The translations under genes were made by a program, and so were the position numbers. The notes beneath the pieces are model-generated. The model was not told the DNA's origin. It ran no database searches and worked only from the letters and a program-made list of their open reading frames with translations. Shown piece by piece: positions 44,780 through 53,753 of a stretch of DNA of 64,000 bases; the stretch's first letter is position 1; the number at the start of each line of letters is the position of its first letter. This DNA comes from Nodosilinea sp. PGN35 (GTDB lineage: Bacteria > Cyanobacteriota > Cyanobacteriia > Phormidesmidales > Phormidesmidaceae), in contig NZ_JAQKQJ010000012.1 in NCBI RefSeq assembly GCF_029109325.1, positions 124,001-188,000 on the forward strand, written 5' to 3'.

Positions 44780-46426
44780 TTACCGCCGCCGGGGGGGGCG
44801 CACGATGCTGAACAGCAGCCACAGGCCAAAGAAGCTGGCCGCCGCAAACAAAACAATACTGAGAATCTGCCCCTGGGACGACTGCCGCCCGGTAGCCACG
44901 ATCGCCGCCCCGACAATCAGCGCCGCCACCACAATACTGAACGACTGCCGGTTAGAGGCGGCGTCCAGGCTGCGGCGCAGGTCGTCTAGGCCCTGAATGC
45001 TGAGGCTAAACTTGAGCTGCTCTGAACTGAGGCGATCGAGCAGAAAGCCCACCTGGCGCGGCGAACTCAACGATAGATTGCGAAACTCCAGCCCCGTGCG
45101 CAGCAGCGCCTGGAGGGGGTCATCCCCCACCAGCTGCTGACGAAACAGGTCGGCCATCAGCGGGCGCACTTCCTCAATTAAATTGACGCCGGGGTTAAAC
45201 TGCCGGGCGGCCCCCTCCAGGTTGGCCAGGGATTTGGTAAACAGCCCCACGTTGGCGGGCCAGCGCAGGTTGTTGCGAATGCCCGCCGCCAAAATTTCGC
45301 CAAAAATTTCGGCGGTGTTGATCTGCTCCAGGCTGAGGCCGTAGTAGCGCCCTAACAGGCGGGTGTAGTCGCTCTCTAGGCGAGCCAGGTTGACGGGTTT
45401 GAGGGGCTCCGCCAGCTGGAGGGTGAGCTGGGTGCAGCGCTGGGCGTCGCAGTTGACGATCGCCAGCACCATTTCAGTCATGGTGTTGCGGGTGCGCGGA
45501 TCCATATGGCCCATCATGCCGCAGTCGAGCAGGGCCACCCGGCCATCTTCAAGGTAAAAAATATTGCCGGGGTGAGGGTCAGCGTGGAAGAAGCCATCGA
45601 CAAAATACTGCTTAAAAAACGCGCGAAACAGCAGCGTGGTGGCCATAGCCCGCAGGCCAATGGTGCTGCTGTGAATGTCTTCCTTGAGCAGGTTGGCCTT
45701 GAGCAGCGGAGTACCCTCCAGCCACTCCATAGTCATAATTTTGGAATTGGTCAAATCCCAATAGATCTGAGGCACCACGAGCTGGCTGGAGTCGTACCAG
45801 CTACTTTTAGCCAGGTTGCGCCTGAGCTGGTCGGTGTAGGCAGCCTCGGTGGTGAAGTCGAGTTCGGCGTTGAGGGCATCGGCAAATTCGTCGGCCAAAT
45901 CGACCACGTTATAGCGCTGACCAAACTGGGTGGCCGACACCAGCTTGGCAATGTCGCGAATCAGGGTCATGTCGCGCTCAACCTGGCGCTCGATGCCGGG
46001 GCGCTGCACCTTGAGGGCGACTTGGCGACCGTCTTTGAGCACGGCTTTGTGGGTTTGGGCAATGGAACCGGCGGCGATCGCCCGATAGTCCAGCCGCTCA
46101 AACAGCTCCTCCGGCGGCTGCCCCAGATGCTGGCGAATGTGGGCCTCAATTACCTGGGGATCTACGGGGGGCACAGTGCTTTGCAGGCTGCTGAGTTCTT
46201 CGATATAGGCCGGGGGCATGAGGTCGGGACGAGTGCTCAACAGCTGCCCCAGCTTGACGTACACCGGCCCCAGGTCGGTCAAAATGTTGCGCAGCACCGC
46301 CGGGGGCGGAATTTCGGGTTCGTCGGCTTTGCCCCCTACCAGTAGCCGCCGCATGTAGTCCCAGCCGTTGCCAAGCACGACTTCAACAATTTCTTTTTGT
46401 CGGGCCAGACGAGACGAGGAAACCAT
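44780..46426 (-). CDS. ABC1/UbiB (AarF) family atypical kinase
   Basis: 548 residues. The ABC1-specific N-terminal motif KLGQLLSTRPDLMPPAYIEEL (KxGQ) precedes the kinase-like core: an Ala-rich nucleotide loop AAGSIAQTHKA, Lys in VALKVQRPG, catalytic-loop FFHADPHPGNIF and metal-binding LLDCGMMG. Two C-terminal TM helices (about 500-545) anchor it. The family supports quinone metabolism and plastid/cyanobacterial prenyl-lipid homeostasis. The exact substrate is not known. Confidence 0.92.
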   Translation of the reverse strand: MVSSSRLARQKEIVEVVLGNGWDYMRRLLVGGKADEPEIPPPAVLRNILTDLGPVYVKLGQLLSTRPDLMPPAYIEELSSLQSTVPPVDPQVIEAHIRQHLGQPPEELFERLDYRAIAAGSIAQTHKAVLKDGRQVALKVQRPGIERQVERDMTLIRDIAKLVSATQFGQRYNVVDLADEFADALNAELDFTTEAAYTDQLRRNLAKSSWYDSSQLVVPQIYWDLTNSKIMTMEWLEGTPLLKANLLKEDIHSSTIGLRAMATTLLFRAFFKQYFVDGFFHADPHPGNIFYLEDGRVALLDCGMMGHMDPRTRNTMTEMVLAIVNCDAQRCTQLTLQLAEPLKPVNLARLESDYTRLLGRYYGLSLEQINTAEIFGEILAAGIRNNLRWPANVGLFTKSLANLEGAARQFNPGVNLIEEVRPLMADLFRQQLVGDDPLQALLRTGLEFRNLSLSSPRQVGFLLDRLSSEQLKFSLSIQGLDDLRRSLDAASNRQSFSIVVAALIVGAAIVATGRQSSQGQILSIVLFAAASFFGLWLLFSIVRPPRRR

Positions 46427-46454
46427 GGGGACGAGGGTGGCAGCTTGCCTGATG

Positions 46455-46560
46455 GTAGCGTATGGGGGGTGGGGAGTAGGGGGGTAGAGGGGTAGGGGAG
46501 ATGGGGGAGGTGGGGAAGGTGAGGGAGGTGGGGGAGGTGGGGGAGTGAAAGAAATGGGGA
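46455..46560. repeat. G-rich tandem tract (9-nt period) upstream of the riboswitch
   Basis: Repeated GGTGGGGGA/GGTGAGGGA units, preceded by runs such as GGGGAGTAGGGGGG. Many closely spaced G-runs mean the plus strand could form G-quadruplexes. It lies between the divergent ABC1 kinase gene and the hupE riboswitch. Confidence 0.6.
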
Positions 46561-46599
46561 GGGGGGTGACTATTGGTGAACCTGGGGGGGAAGGCGGAT

Positions 46600-46830
46600 T
46601 GGGCCGGTGCTATGATGCTTGGGCGCTGTCGGTTCCGGTGGGGATCAGCCACTGGAGGCAACGGGGAAAGTGCAGTGTAAGGCTGCCGCTGTCCCGCAGC
46701 TGTGAGGCGATTTTGGGTTTTAGATTGACGATTTTGGAATGCAGACAACTGCTCCAAAATCCAACATCGCCCATCCAAAATTGACCGAGCCAGAACGCCC
46801 GCCGATCGCCCATCCAATTTCCACTGTTCT
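46600..46830 (+). promoter_or_regulatory. Cobalamin riboswitch upstream of hupE
   Basis: The conserved core is visible in order: GGTGCTATGATGC (46607 on), GCCACTGG, GGCAACGGGGAAAG, GTGTAAGGCTGCCGCTGTCCCGCAGCTGTGA, and a B12-box-like GAGCCAGAACGCCCGCC at 46787-46803. It ends about 20-50 bp before the hupE ATG. Cobalamin binding would shut off expression of the downstream transporter, which is consistent with a cobalt-uptake role. Confidence 0.9.
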
Positions 46831-46851
46831 TTCTTCGTCTGCGAGGTACGG

Positions 46852-47532
46852 ATGAATTATCGCGTTGCTGGGTTGAGATCTATCGGGGCCAGTTTTTCAC
46901 AGAAGTTGCTGGGTCGGGGCGTGGTCGGGGCGATCGCCGCGCTGCTGCTGCTGCCCCTGCCCAGCCTGGCCCACCACCCCCTCGGGGGGCAGGTGCCCGC
47001 CACCTTTGCCGAGGGCTTTTTGTCGGGGCTGGCCCACCCGGTCATTGGCCTCGACCACCTGGCCTTTGTGGTAGCCGTGGGCCTGCTGGCCGCGGTGAGC
47101 ACCTGGGGAATTGCGATTCCCGTAGCCTTTGTGCTGGCGGCCATGGTTGGCACCGGGCTGCACCTGGCGGAGATCGCGCTACCGGCAGTGGAGTTGGTAG
47201 TTGCCGGATCGGTGCTCGGGTTTGGGGTGCTGCTGGCGCTACGCCACCGTCCTCAAAGCATTGTGCTCACGGGCTTGGCGGTGCTAGCCGGTCTGTTCCA
47301 CGGGTTTGCCTACGGCGAGGCAATTTTTGGCTCTGAGCCCATGCCGCTGGTGGCCTATCTGGTCGGGTTTACAGCGGTGCAGATGGGGATTGCGATCGCC
47401 GCCTTTTGGGTCGGGCGACAGCTCACCCAGCGGTCTACGGCTCTCGTTGTGCAGCGGGCTGGCCTGGTGATCTGCGGGGTTGGGGCCACGTTTCTCGCCA
47501 CGGCGCTACTCAATGGTCTGCTGCCGGCTTAG
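46852..47532 (+). CDS. hupE: HupE/UreJ family metal (likely cobalt) transporter
   Basis: 226 residues. An N-terminal signal-like helix ends at ...SLAHHPLGG, leaving a His-rich mature N-terminus. Around six TM helices follow, with the family signature HPVIGLDHLAFVVAVG and a second LFHGFAYGEAIFG. HupE/UreJ proteins import Ni or Co. The cobalamin riboswitch directly upstream argues for Co. It is the only gene of its transcription unit that I can see. Confidence 0.92.
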   Translation: MNYRVAGLRSIGASFSQKLLGRGVVGAIAALLLLPLPSLAHHPLGGQVPATFAEGFLSGLAHPVIGLDHLAFVVAVGLLAAVSTWGIAIPVAFVLAAMVGTGLHLAEIALPAVELVVAGSVLGFGVLLALRHRPQSIVLTGLAVLAGLFHGFAYGEAIFGSEPMPLVAYLVGFTAVQMGIAIAAFWVGRQLTQRSTALVVQRAGLVICGVGATFLATALLNGLLPA

Positions 47533-47701
47533 AGGAGTTCAGGGGAGTCAACCCAGCGTCATTGAACCCCTTGATTTCTCAAATTCTGCCAAATCCCTCT
47601 CCCAGGGCTGAGCCTGTTGGGGAATAGGCACAAAGGCTAGGCATAAATGCTCGAACTGGCGGTATGCTTAAGCCGTTTGGTTGAGCCAGCGGTGCACCCC
47701 T

Positions 47702-48325
47702 ATGACCTTTTCTCCGACCTGGGCGGCAGCCCTGTTTATGCCCGCCACGGCGGGGCTGCTGTACCAGGCGGTGCAGCCCCACCCCTGGCCCTACCGACTG
47801 CTGGCCCTGGCCCTGATGCTGATGAGTCTAGAGCAGGCCCACATGGCCAGGGTAGATCTACGCCAGGGGGAGATGGTGGGGCAGCGCAGCCGCGATCCTC
47901 GGCTGGGCCACTTTGCTCGGGTGGTAGGGCTGGCGATCGCCGGTCAGGTCGCAGGCTTCTCGATCGCGGCCCTGGGCCATCTGGGCTGGGGGATGGGGTT
48001 GATTTTAGTCAGTCTGCTGGGGTTTAATCTGGCGGCTACCATTCGCCTTGAGCCCGCCAGCCCAAGGCCGATTCAGGCGGCGGGCTGGCGATCGCGCCTC
48101 GATGTGCTGGCGTTGGATGCGATCGCCCTCGGCCTGGCCCTGCTGTGGATTGCCCAGCGAGCCCAGGGCTGGGTCGCCGGGGGGTTGTTCGCCATTACCG
48201 TAGTCTACGGCAGCAGCAAACTAGCCACCTATGCCGCCGCCCTGCGCTCTAGTTCAGCGGCGGGCTCAGCGATCCATATCCCCCACGCCGCTCAAGAGCA
48301 TCCACAGACCTCCCAGCAAAATTAG
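47702..48325 (+). CDS. Membrane protein, unknown function
   Basis: About 207 residues from ATG at 47702 (a TTG at 47681 is an alternative). Hydrophobic helices lie at about 8-22, 30-45, 72-92, 95-115 and 140-170. No family is recognised. The last 20 residues (SAIHIPHAAQEHPQTSQQN) look non-conserved and are antisense to a possible small ORF on the other strand. The gene may end functionally near LATYAAAL. Confidence 0.55.
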   Translation: MTFSPTWAAALFMPATAGLLYQAVQPHPWPYRLLALALMLMSLEQAHMARVDLRQGEMVGQRSRDPRLGHFARVVGLAIAGQVAGFSIAALGHLGWGMGLILVSLLGFNLAATIRLEPASPRPIQAAGWRSRLDVLALDAIALGLALLWIAQRAQGWVAGGLFAITVVYGSSKLATYAAALRSSSAAGSAIHIPHAAQEHPQTSQQN

Positions 48326-48373
48326 CAGCGCCAGCCCGCCCATCACTCCGTCTAGCCAGGAGGTCGATTCCAT
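48266..48373 (-). CDS. Possible 35-residue TM peptide coupled to the exonuclease gene
   Basis: Starts with ATG at 48373, which overlaps the exonuclease stop as TAATG, a classic coupling arrangement. The product MESTSWLDGVMGGLALLILL... has one good TM helix and ends GVGDMDR. It overlaps the 3' end of the plus-strand membrane protein gene by 60 bp. The hydrophobicity may be a by-product of the opposite frame, so confidence is limited. Confidence 0.4.
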   Translation of the reverse strand: MESTSWLDGVMGGLALLILLGGLWMLLSGVGDMDR

Positions 48374-49365
48374 TAAATATCCCCTTCTCCCTCAAACAAT
48401 GTGTCTAGGGGCATAGCCTCTAGGTGTAACGATTCTTGCAGATAGCGCGACACCACGTCCGACTGGCCGTGGGTAACGTACACCCGCTTTGCCCCCGTAT
48501 CCTTCACCGTTTGAATCAACCCCGGCCAGTCGGCGTGGTCAGAGAGCACAAAGCCCCGCTCGTAGCCCCGCCGTCGCCGCGCCCCCCGCACCGCCATCCA
48601 TCCCGAAGCGAAGGCGGTCTGGGGGTGCTTGAACCGCTTCATCCAGCTAGAGCGGTGGCCCGAGGGCGGGGCCAGCACCAGATCCCCCGTGTATTTGTGC
48701 CCCTTGGGCATCTCTGAGGTGCAGATCGTCGGCACCATTGCCACCCCCTGCTGGCGGTAGATTTCTGTCAGCGCGTGAATTGCACCGTGAACGTACACCG
48801 GCTGATCCGTCAGCGCGACCAGCTCACTCAGCACCCGCTGAGCCTTACCGAAGGCGTAGCAAAAGAGAATTGACGGGCGATCGCCATCGCCCTGCCACCA
48901 GTCGTAGATCTGGCGAGTGGTCGTCGCGCCGCTTTCCCACCGGTAGATAGGCAGGCCAAAGGTGGCCTCGGTGATGAAGGTATCGCAGGGCACCACCTCA
49001 AAGGGAGCGCAGGAGGGGTCGGCGCAGCGCTTGTAGTCGCCCGACACCACCCACACCTGATCCCGATGCTCCACGCGAATCTGGGCCGAGCCCAGCACAT
49101 GCCCCGCCGAGTGAAACGACACCCAGGTTTCCCCCAGCTTGAGCTTCTCGCCGTAGGTCACCCCTCGCAGCTGAATGTCTTGCCCCAGTCGGCGGCGCAA
49201 AATCCCCTCCGACTGGGCGGTGGCGATGTAGTTAGTCGAGCCCGATCGCGCGTGGTCGCTGTGGGCATGGGTAACCAGCGCCGTCGCCACCGGCCGCCAG
49301 GGGTCGATGTAGAAGTCGCCTTTTTCGCAGTACAGCCCCTCGGGGCGCACGGTAATAAGGGCCAT
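48373..49365 (-). CDS. Ligase-associated-type DNA exonuclease (metallo-beta-lactamase/CPSF fold)
   Basis: 330 residues. The metal motif HAHSDHARSG (HxHxDH) is followed by SAGHVLGSAQI, VVSGDYKR and C-terminal SDHADWPGLIQT and YVTHGQSD, giving the full set of beta-CASP/MBL motifs. This subgroup is annotated as the exonuclease of the bacterial Lhr/ligase-associated repair module. No ligase or Lhr helicase gene is adjacent here. RNA 3'-processing activity is the alternative. Confidence 0.88.
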   Translation of the reverse strand: MALITVRPEGLYCEKGDFYIDPWRPVATALVTHAHSDHARSGSTNYIATAQSEGILRRRLGQDIQLRGVTYGEKLKLGETWVSFHSAGHVLGSAQIRVEHRDQVWVVSGDYKRCADPSCAPFEVVPCDTFITEATFGLPIYRWESGATTTRQIYDWWQGDGDRPSILFCYAFGKAQRVLSELVALTDQPVYVHGAIHALTEIYRQQGVAMVPTICTSEMPKGHKYTGDLVLAPPSGHRSSWMKRFKHPQTAFASGWMAVRGARRRRGYERGFVLSDHADWPGLIQTVKDTGAKRVYVTHGQSDVVSRYLQESLHLEAMPLDTLFEGEGDI

Positions 49366-49430
49366 GGGAACGTGGAAACGTGTAACGTAGGAACGCGGAA
49401 ACGTGCGGGCGTGTCACCCTTGCAATGTGC

Positions 49431-49730
49431 TCAATCTTTCTTCTCCAGCCGAAACAGCAGCACCACGATCGCAATCACCCCCAGCTGCACCCCCAAGTTG
49501 GGCAGCGCATTGCCCACATCGCGTCCGGCCAGCAGTTGGGTAAAAAAGATAAACGCTCCGATCGCCCCCGAGGCCCCCACGGCCCCGTAGATAAACTTGC
49601 GCAGCCCTTTGTAGGGGGCCTTGGCCTCGGCTTTAAGCCGGGCATATTTCTCGGTGCTCATGCCCTTGGGGGGCTGGTCTGGCAATTGGTCGGGGTGGCT
49701 ATATTCGGGGGGCATCGATCGGGCCTTCAT
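49431..49730 (-). CDS. DUF3493 protein (LPA1/Rep27-related)
   Basis: 99 residues: a soluble N-terminal half (PPKGMSTEKYARLKAEAKAPYKGLRKFIYG) and two TM helices (about 48-66 and 76-94), ending FRLEKKD. This matches DUF3493, found in cyanobacteria and in chloroplast LPA1/Rep27, where it is linked to photosystem II assembly. Met6 is an alternative start. Confidence 0.85.
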   Translation of the reverse strand: MKARSMPPEYSHPDQLPDQPPKGMSTEKYARLKAEAKAPYKGLRKFIYGAVGASGAIGAFIFFTQLLAGRDVGNALPNLGVQLGVIAIVVLLFRLEKKD

Positions 49731-49871
49731 CGGGAGAGCATACTGTCATCCTACAAGGCATTTACTGAGCGGCAACGGCTGCCTCAGTCACCCCGCCCTA
49801 AGCGGTAAGCTGAAAGAATGACTCAAATCCCAGTTGGCCCCCTGCTGATCCGCACTTTTGAGGAAACCGCC

Positions 49872-50282
49872 ATGGCCGATTCAGCCGCTTCCACTCCCGC
49901 CGATGCCGAAATCATTACCGTGCGGCCCCAGCACGACACCGCGACGCTGCAAAAGCTGCCCTACTTCGTGGGCATTTCTGGAGCCACGGCGGGCTCCCAG
50001 GGGATTTCGATGAATCTGGTGATCATTCCGCCAGGAGCCTCGGCGGAGCCCCATTTTCACCGAGACTACGAAACGGCCATCTACATCCTCAAGGGGCGGG
50101 TTAAAACGGCCTACGGGGAGGGACTGAAGAAAACCATCGTCAACGAGGCGGGCGACTTTCTCTACATTCCGCCGGGGGTGCCCCACCAGCCCACCAACCT
50201 CAGCGCTACCGAACCAGCCCAGGCCCTCGTGGCCCGCAACGACCCCAACGAGCAGGAAAACGTGGTGCTGTACAGCGCGTGA
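49872..50282 (+). CDS. Cupin domain protein
   Basis: About 136 residues from ATG at 49872, which has a GAGGAAAC ribosome binding site (an upstream ATG at 49818 adds 18 residues). The cupin motifs are PPGASAEPHFHRDYETAIYILKG (metal His residues and Glu) and GDFLYIPPGVPHQPTN. It is a single small beta-barrel, possibly a metal-dependent dioxygenase or sugar-binding protein. The substrate is unknown. Confidence 0.85.
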   Translation: MADSAASTPADAEIITVRPQHDTATLQKLPYFVGISGATAGSQGISMNLVIIPPGASAEPHFHRDYETAIYILKGRVKTAYGEGLKKTIVNEAGDFLYIPPGVPHQPTNLSATEPAQALVARNDPNEQENVVLYSA

Positions 50283-50285
50283 CGC

Positions 50286-50350
50286 CCCCGCCGAACGCTC
50301 ACCCCCACTCCCTAACTCCCCCACTCCCCAACTTCCCCACACCTCCCCAT
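50286..50350. repeat. C-rich short-period tract between convergent genes
   Basis: Units of the type CTCCCCCA/CTCCCCAA and CCCCACAC repeat with a 7-8 nt period. It separates the cupin and SLH-GHL10 genes. Confidence 0.5.
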
Positions 50351-50353
50351 CTT

Positions 50354-52471
50354 CTACCGACCGGGACGCGTAGCCGGGCTAGCAAACGCCTGCCGAAGCT
50401 GGCTCACCCGCTGGTCGGCGGTCTCGGGCGGCGGCGAGATCCACAGCGATTCGTAGAAGAAGAACGACATGCCCGCCCCGGCGCGATCGCGCACCGCCGC
50501 CATCTGGTCGGCAATAAAGTCCATTCTCACCGGGGCGGCGCGCAGACCGCTGAGAATGCCGATGCTCACCGGAATCTTGCGCCGCGCCGCCTGCACCGAG
50601 GGCTTGTTCATCTCCCACATGAAGCGGTTTTGGTCGCTGCGATAGACCTGAATCACCAGCTCATCGACAATCCCCCGGTTGACCCACTCGGGCCAGTCTT
50701 GCAGGTAGTTGACGTAGGCAAAGGGGTAGGGGTTGGGCGAAATCGACACCACCGCGTTGGGCCGCCGCGCCTTCACCAGCTTGTAGACCTCGCCGAGAAA
50801 ATCAGAGATCTTGTTGGCCCGCCAGGCCATCCACTCGGCGTCCTGGGGGTTGTTGGAGGGGGCTCGACCGCCGTGCTCGGCCCGGTAGAGGTTGATGGTG
50901 AAGGGGTCGTAGCCAAAGTCCACCGGCAGGCCCAGGTGGTCGTCAAACTGAAAGCCATCCACCTCGTAGTTGGAGACCAGATCGTTGATTAGCTCCAGCT
51001 GAAACTTCTGCACCTGGGGGTGAAAGGGGTTCATCCAGCGGCGCGGAATCACGTTGCCCTCCATCCAAATGCCGGGGTCGGCCATGGGGGCATCGTCGGG
51101 CAGAAACTCGTCCACCTGGGCAATCCACTGATCGGTGCGGTGCTTTTCGCGGGCCAGTTCACCGGCCTTGGGGGAGTCTAGCGCAGTGGTTACCTGGGCA
51201 GACCCCTTGGACTGGTCTAACCCCATAGCCAGCTTCGGCCCATCCCCTGACCGGCGGCTGCCAGGGGAGAGGGGCGCTGGCTCGGCCCGCTTTTGGGTAA
51301 ACCAGTCGGGGTGGCGGCGGTAGAGTTCGTAGTTGGCGGGGGCCATAAAGCCAAACTCAAACCAGGGCACCACCGCCATGCCCCGGGCGTGGCCAAAGTC
51401 GATGGCCTCCCGCAGCATGTCGCGATCGCTCTCGCTGGCGGGGCCAGGGGCACGCAGATCGCCCATCAAATGCTGACTCACCCCCAGCTCACGCCGGGCG
51501 GTGGCGCTGGGGTAGAGGGTGTGGCCGTAGTTCCACACCACCGGGTAAATCGTGTTGAAGTTGAGGTCGGCCAGGCGATTGATCGCCCCCTGTAACGCTT
51601 CGGTAGAAAACAGCACCTGGCTATCGATGTTGGTCAGCCACACGCCGCGCAGTTCGCGGGTGGGCACAGGCACGGCGGTAGTCTGGGCCTGGGTCACCCA
51701 GGCGGGGTCAATCGTCTGGCGTAGAGCCTGGTTTGGCGCGGCGCGGCACAGCAGCGCCGCCGCCTCGCCCCGCGTGAGCCGCTGGGTGGGGTGCATGCGG
51801 TTGGCCTGGGGATAGTTCACCACCACGCCCTGGGTGAGGGCGGCGGCCACTCCTTCGCGGGCGTAGGGGGGCACCTGGCGGCCGTCCTCAAGGCTGGCGT
51901 TGATCAGGGTGTTGGCGGCAATTTGGTGGCTGCCGCCCAGCTTGGTGGCCAGGGCCATAATGCCCTCAGCTCGCACCAGGGGGCGATCGCGCTGAAAGTA
52001 GGCGTCGGGGTAGTGGGCCGCCACCGTGGGCGCACTCTGCACCCCCAGCGCCCGCTCTAGGGGGTTGGCCCACCCCTGGGCTGGCCCCACGGGCGCGATC
52101 AGGTTGAGCAGGGTGACGTAGTCACCCCAGAGAATGGGGTCGTCGGGGTAAAACAGCCCCCTGGCGTCGGGGGCGATCAGGCGCTGTTCGACCAGCTCCG
52201 TGATGCATGCCTTGGCCCAGTGGGTTTGAATGTCCGTGGGAATGACGACAGGAATCGAGGGCCGTGGGAGATTGGGCCTGGGATCGGCCTGCTCGCCTAG
52301 GCCCTGCTTAGGGCCAGTGGCCTGGGCCACCTCAACCGGCACCATCGCCGCCGCCCTGGGCAGCAGGGGCAGTGGCCCTGAGCCGCCTACCACCAAAATC
52401 AGCGCCGCGCCAAAACTTAGCAGCGATCGCCGCCACCCCCGACCCATCCACCCTCTACCCATCCCCTTCAT
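50354..52471 (-). CDS. SLH-domain protein with GHL10 (DUF187, YngK-like) glycosidase domain
   Basis: 705 residues. A signal peptide (about 12-45) is followed by a Pro-rich stretch and S-layer-homology repeats (DIQTHWAKACITELVEQRLI, HYPDAYFQRDRPLVRAEGIMALAT, MHPTQRLTRGEAAALLCR) to about 260. The GHL10 glycoside-hydrolase-like TIM barrel then runs from RELRGVWLTNIDSQVL through YEVDGFQFDDHLGLP, with the likely catalytic acid pair. A Ser/Lys-rich, low-complexity insert (about 405-450) interrupts the barrel. SLH domains suggest attachment to cell-wall polymers. The family may act on peptidoglycan or exopolysaccharide. Confidence 0.88.
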   Translation of the reverse strand: MKGMGRGWMGRGWRRSLLSFGAALILVVGGSGPLPLLPRAAAMVPVEVAQATGPKQGLGEQADPRPNLPRPSIPVVIPTDIQTHWAKACITELVEQRLIAPDARGLFYPDDPILWGDYVTLLNLIAPVGPAQGWANPLERALGVQSAPTVAAHYPDAYFQRDRPLVRAEGIMALATKLGGSHQIAANTLINASLEDGRQVPPYAREGVAAALTQGVVVNYPQANRMHPTQRLTRGEAAALLCRAAPNQALRQTIDPAWVTQAQTTAVPVPTRELRGVWLTNIDSQVLFSTEALQGAINRLADLNFNTIYPVVWNYGHTLYPSATARRELGVSQHLMGDLRAPGPASESDRDMLREAIDFGHARGMAVVPWFEFGFMAPANYELYRRHPDWFTQKRAEPAPLSPGSRRSGDGPKLAMGLDQSKGSAQVTTALDSPKAGELAREKHRTDQWIAQVDEFLPDDAPMADPGIWMEGNVIPRRWMNPFHPQVQKFQLELINDLVSNYEVDGFQFDDHLGLPVDFGYDPFTINLYRAEHGGRAPSNNPQDAEWMAWRANKISDFLGEVYKLVKARRPNAVVSISPNPYPFAYVNYLQDWPEWVNRGIVDELVIQVYRSDQNRFMWEMNKPSVQAARRKIPVSIGILSGLRAAPVRMDFIADQMAAVRDRAGAGMSFFFYESLWISPPPETADQRVSQLRQAFASPATRPGR

Positions 52472-52476
52472 ACCCT

Positions 52477-52857
52477 TTAACCTCCGCTCCGTTTAGCCTG
52501 GTAGCCCTTGGCCACCAGAAGTTCGACTAGCTTGTCGGCGTGGTCGCCCTGAATTTCGATGGCATCGTCTTTGGCGGTGCCGCCCGTGCCGCACTGGGCC
52601 TTGAGCTGCTTGGCCAGGGCCGCGAGCCGGTCGGGGCTGTGCTGAAAGCCGTTGATAATAGTGACGGTTTTGCCGCCGCGCCCCTTGCGACTCACCTGTA
52701 CCCGCACCGTCTGCTGGCTGGCGGGGCGATCGGGCACCGCCCGCGCCAGGGGGTCAGCGGCGGGGCCGAACTCCCGGTAGGCGTGGCGATCGCCCCCCTG
52801 GGAGGCACCCCGAGCCTCGCCCGCTCCAGACTTATTGCCAGATTTGTTCTTGCCCAT
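52477..52857 (-). CDS. yciH: SUI1/YciH-type translation initiation factor homologue
   Basis: 126 residues. A disordered Gly/Ser-rich N-terminus (about 1-45) precedes the SUI1 domain: VRVQVSRKGRGGKTVTIINGF, LKAQCGTGGTAKDDAIEIQGDH and KLVELLVAKGYQAKR. Bacterial members resemble eIF1 and may monitor start-codon fidelity. It lies 5 bp upstream of the SLH-GHL10 gene on the same strand. Confidence 0.92.
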   Translation of the reverse strand: MGKNKSGNKSGAGEARGASQGGDRHAYREFGPAADPLARAVPDRPASQQTVRVQVSRKGRGGKTVTIINGFQHSPDRLAALAKQLKAQCGTGGTAKDDAIEIQGDHADKLVELLVAKGYQAKRSGG

Positions 52858-53003
52858 AGCCGTTTGGTAGACTGCCTTGATTTATACCACCGTCCAAGGC
52901 GACTCGGGACAGAAGGGTAGGCCAGATCCCAGGGGTGGAATGGCTATTACACTGGTATACAGCAGCCCCATTGCCTGCACCCATCCCCTGCGATTCATTC
53001 TCC

Positions 53004-53753
53004 ATGCAACTTCACCTCCAGGTCTGGCGGCAGCCCAGCGCCGATACCCCCGGCCAGTTCCGCCCTTACACCGTGGCCAATGCCCACCCCGATATGTCGT
53101 TTTTAGAGCTGCTGGACGTGCTCAACGAGCAGCTGATCCACGCGGGGGAGGTGCCGGTGGAGTTTGACCACGACTGCCGCGAGGGCATCTGCGGCTCCTG
53201 CGGCGTGATGATCAACGGCAAGGCCCACGGCGGCCTGCCCCAGACTGCCACCTGCCAGCTCTACCTGCGCCATTTTGAAGATGGCGCAGAAATCACCATC
53301 GAGCCCTGGCGGGCGAAGGGCTTTCCGGTCATTAAAGATCTGGTGGTGGAGCGATCGGCCCTCGATCGCATCGTTATGGCGGGCGGCTACATCTCGGTCA
53401 AAACCGGCTCAGCCCCCGAGGCCAATGCCCTCCCCGTGCCCAAGGCCAATGCCGATGCCGCCTTTGACTACGCCGCCTGCATAGGCTGCGGGGCCTGCGT
53501 GGCGGCCTGCCCCAACGCCTCGGCCTCCCTCTTCACCGCCGCCAAGGTGGCCCACCTGGCCCTGCTGCCCCAGGGACACCCCGAACGGCACCAGCGGGTA
53601 CTGGCCATGGGCAACCAGATGGCCGCCGAGGGCTTTGGCGACTGCTCCAACCACGGCGAGTGCCAGGCGGTGTGCCCCAAGGGAATTTCGATCGATGCGA
53701 TCGCATCCATGCGCCGCGAATACGTCCGCGCTTTAAAGAGTTTTGAGTTTTAA
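53004..53753 (+). CDS. sdhB: Succinate dehydrogenase/fumarate reductase iron-sulfur subunit
   Basis: 249 residues from ATG at 53004 ([10 protein letters not shown]). The earlier start at 52935 adds 23 unsupported residues. The N-terminal [2Fe-2S] domain has [15 protein letters not shown] and a later Cys in TATCQLYL. The C-terminal ferredoxin-like domain binds two clusters through [13 protein letters not shown] and [14 protein letters not shown]. It transfers electrons from the flavoprotein subunit to quinone. No sdhA is adjacent, which is common in cyanobacteria. The last codons (SFEF) are written in a heptad repeat that continues past the stop. Confidence 0.94.
   Translation: MQLHLQVWRQPSADTPGQFRPYTVANAHPDMSFLELLDVLNEQLIHAGEVPVEFDHDCREGICGSCGVMINGKAHGGLPQTATCQLYLRHFEDGAEITIEPWRAKGFPVIKDLVVERSALDRIVMAGGYISVKTGSAPEANALPVPKANADAAFDYAACIGCGACVAACPNASASLFTAAKVAHLALLPQGHPERHQRVLAMGNQMAAEGFGDCSNHGECQAVCPKGISIDAIASMRREYVRALKSFEF

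Noticed and set aside
45506..46345. 279-codon ORF opposite the ABC1 kinase
   Set aside because: Shadow frame; kinase motifs are clear on the minus strand.
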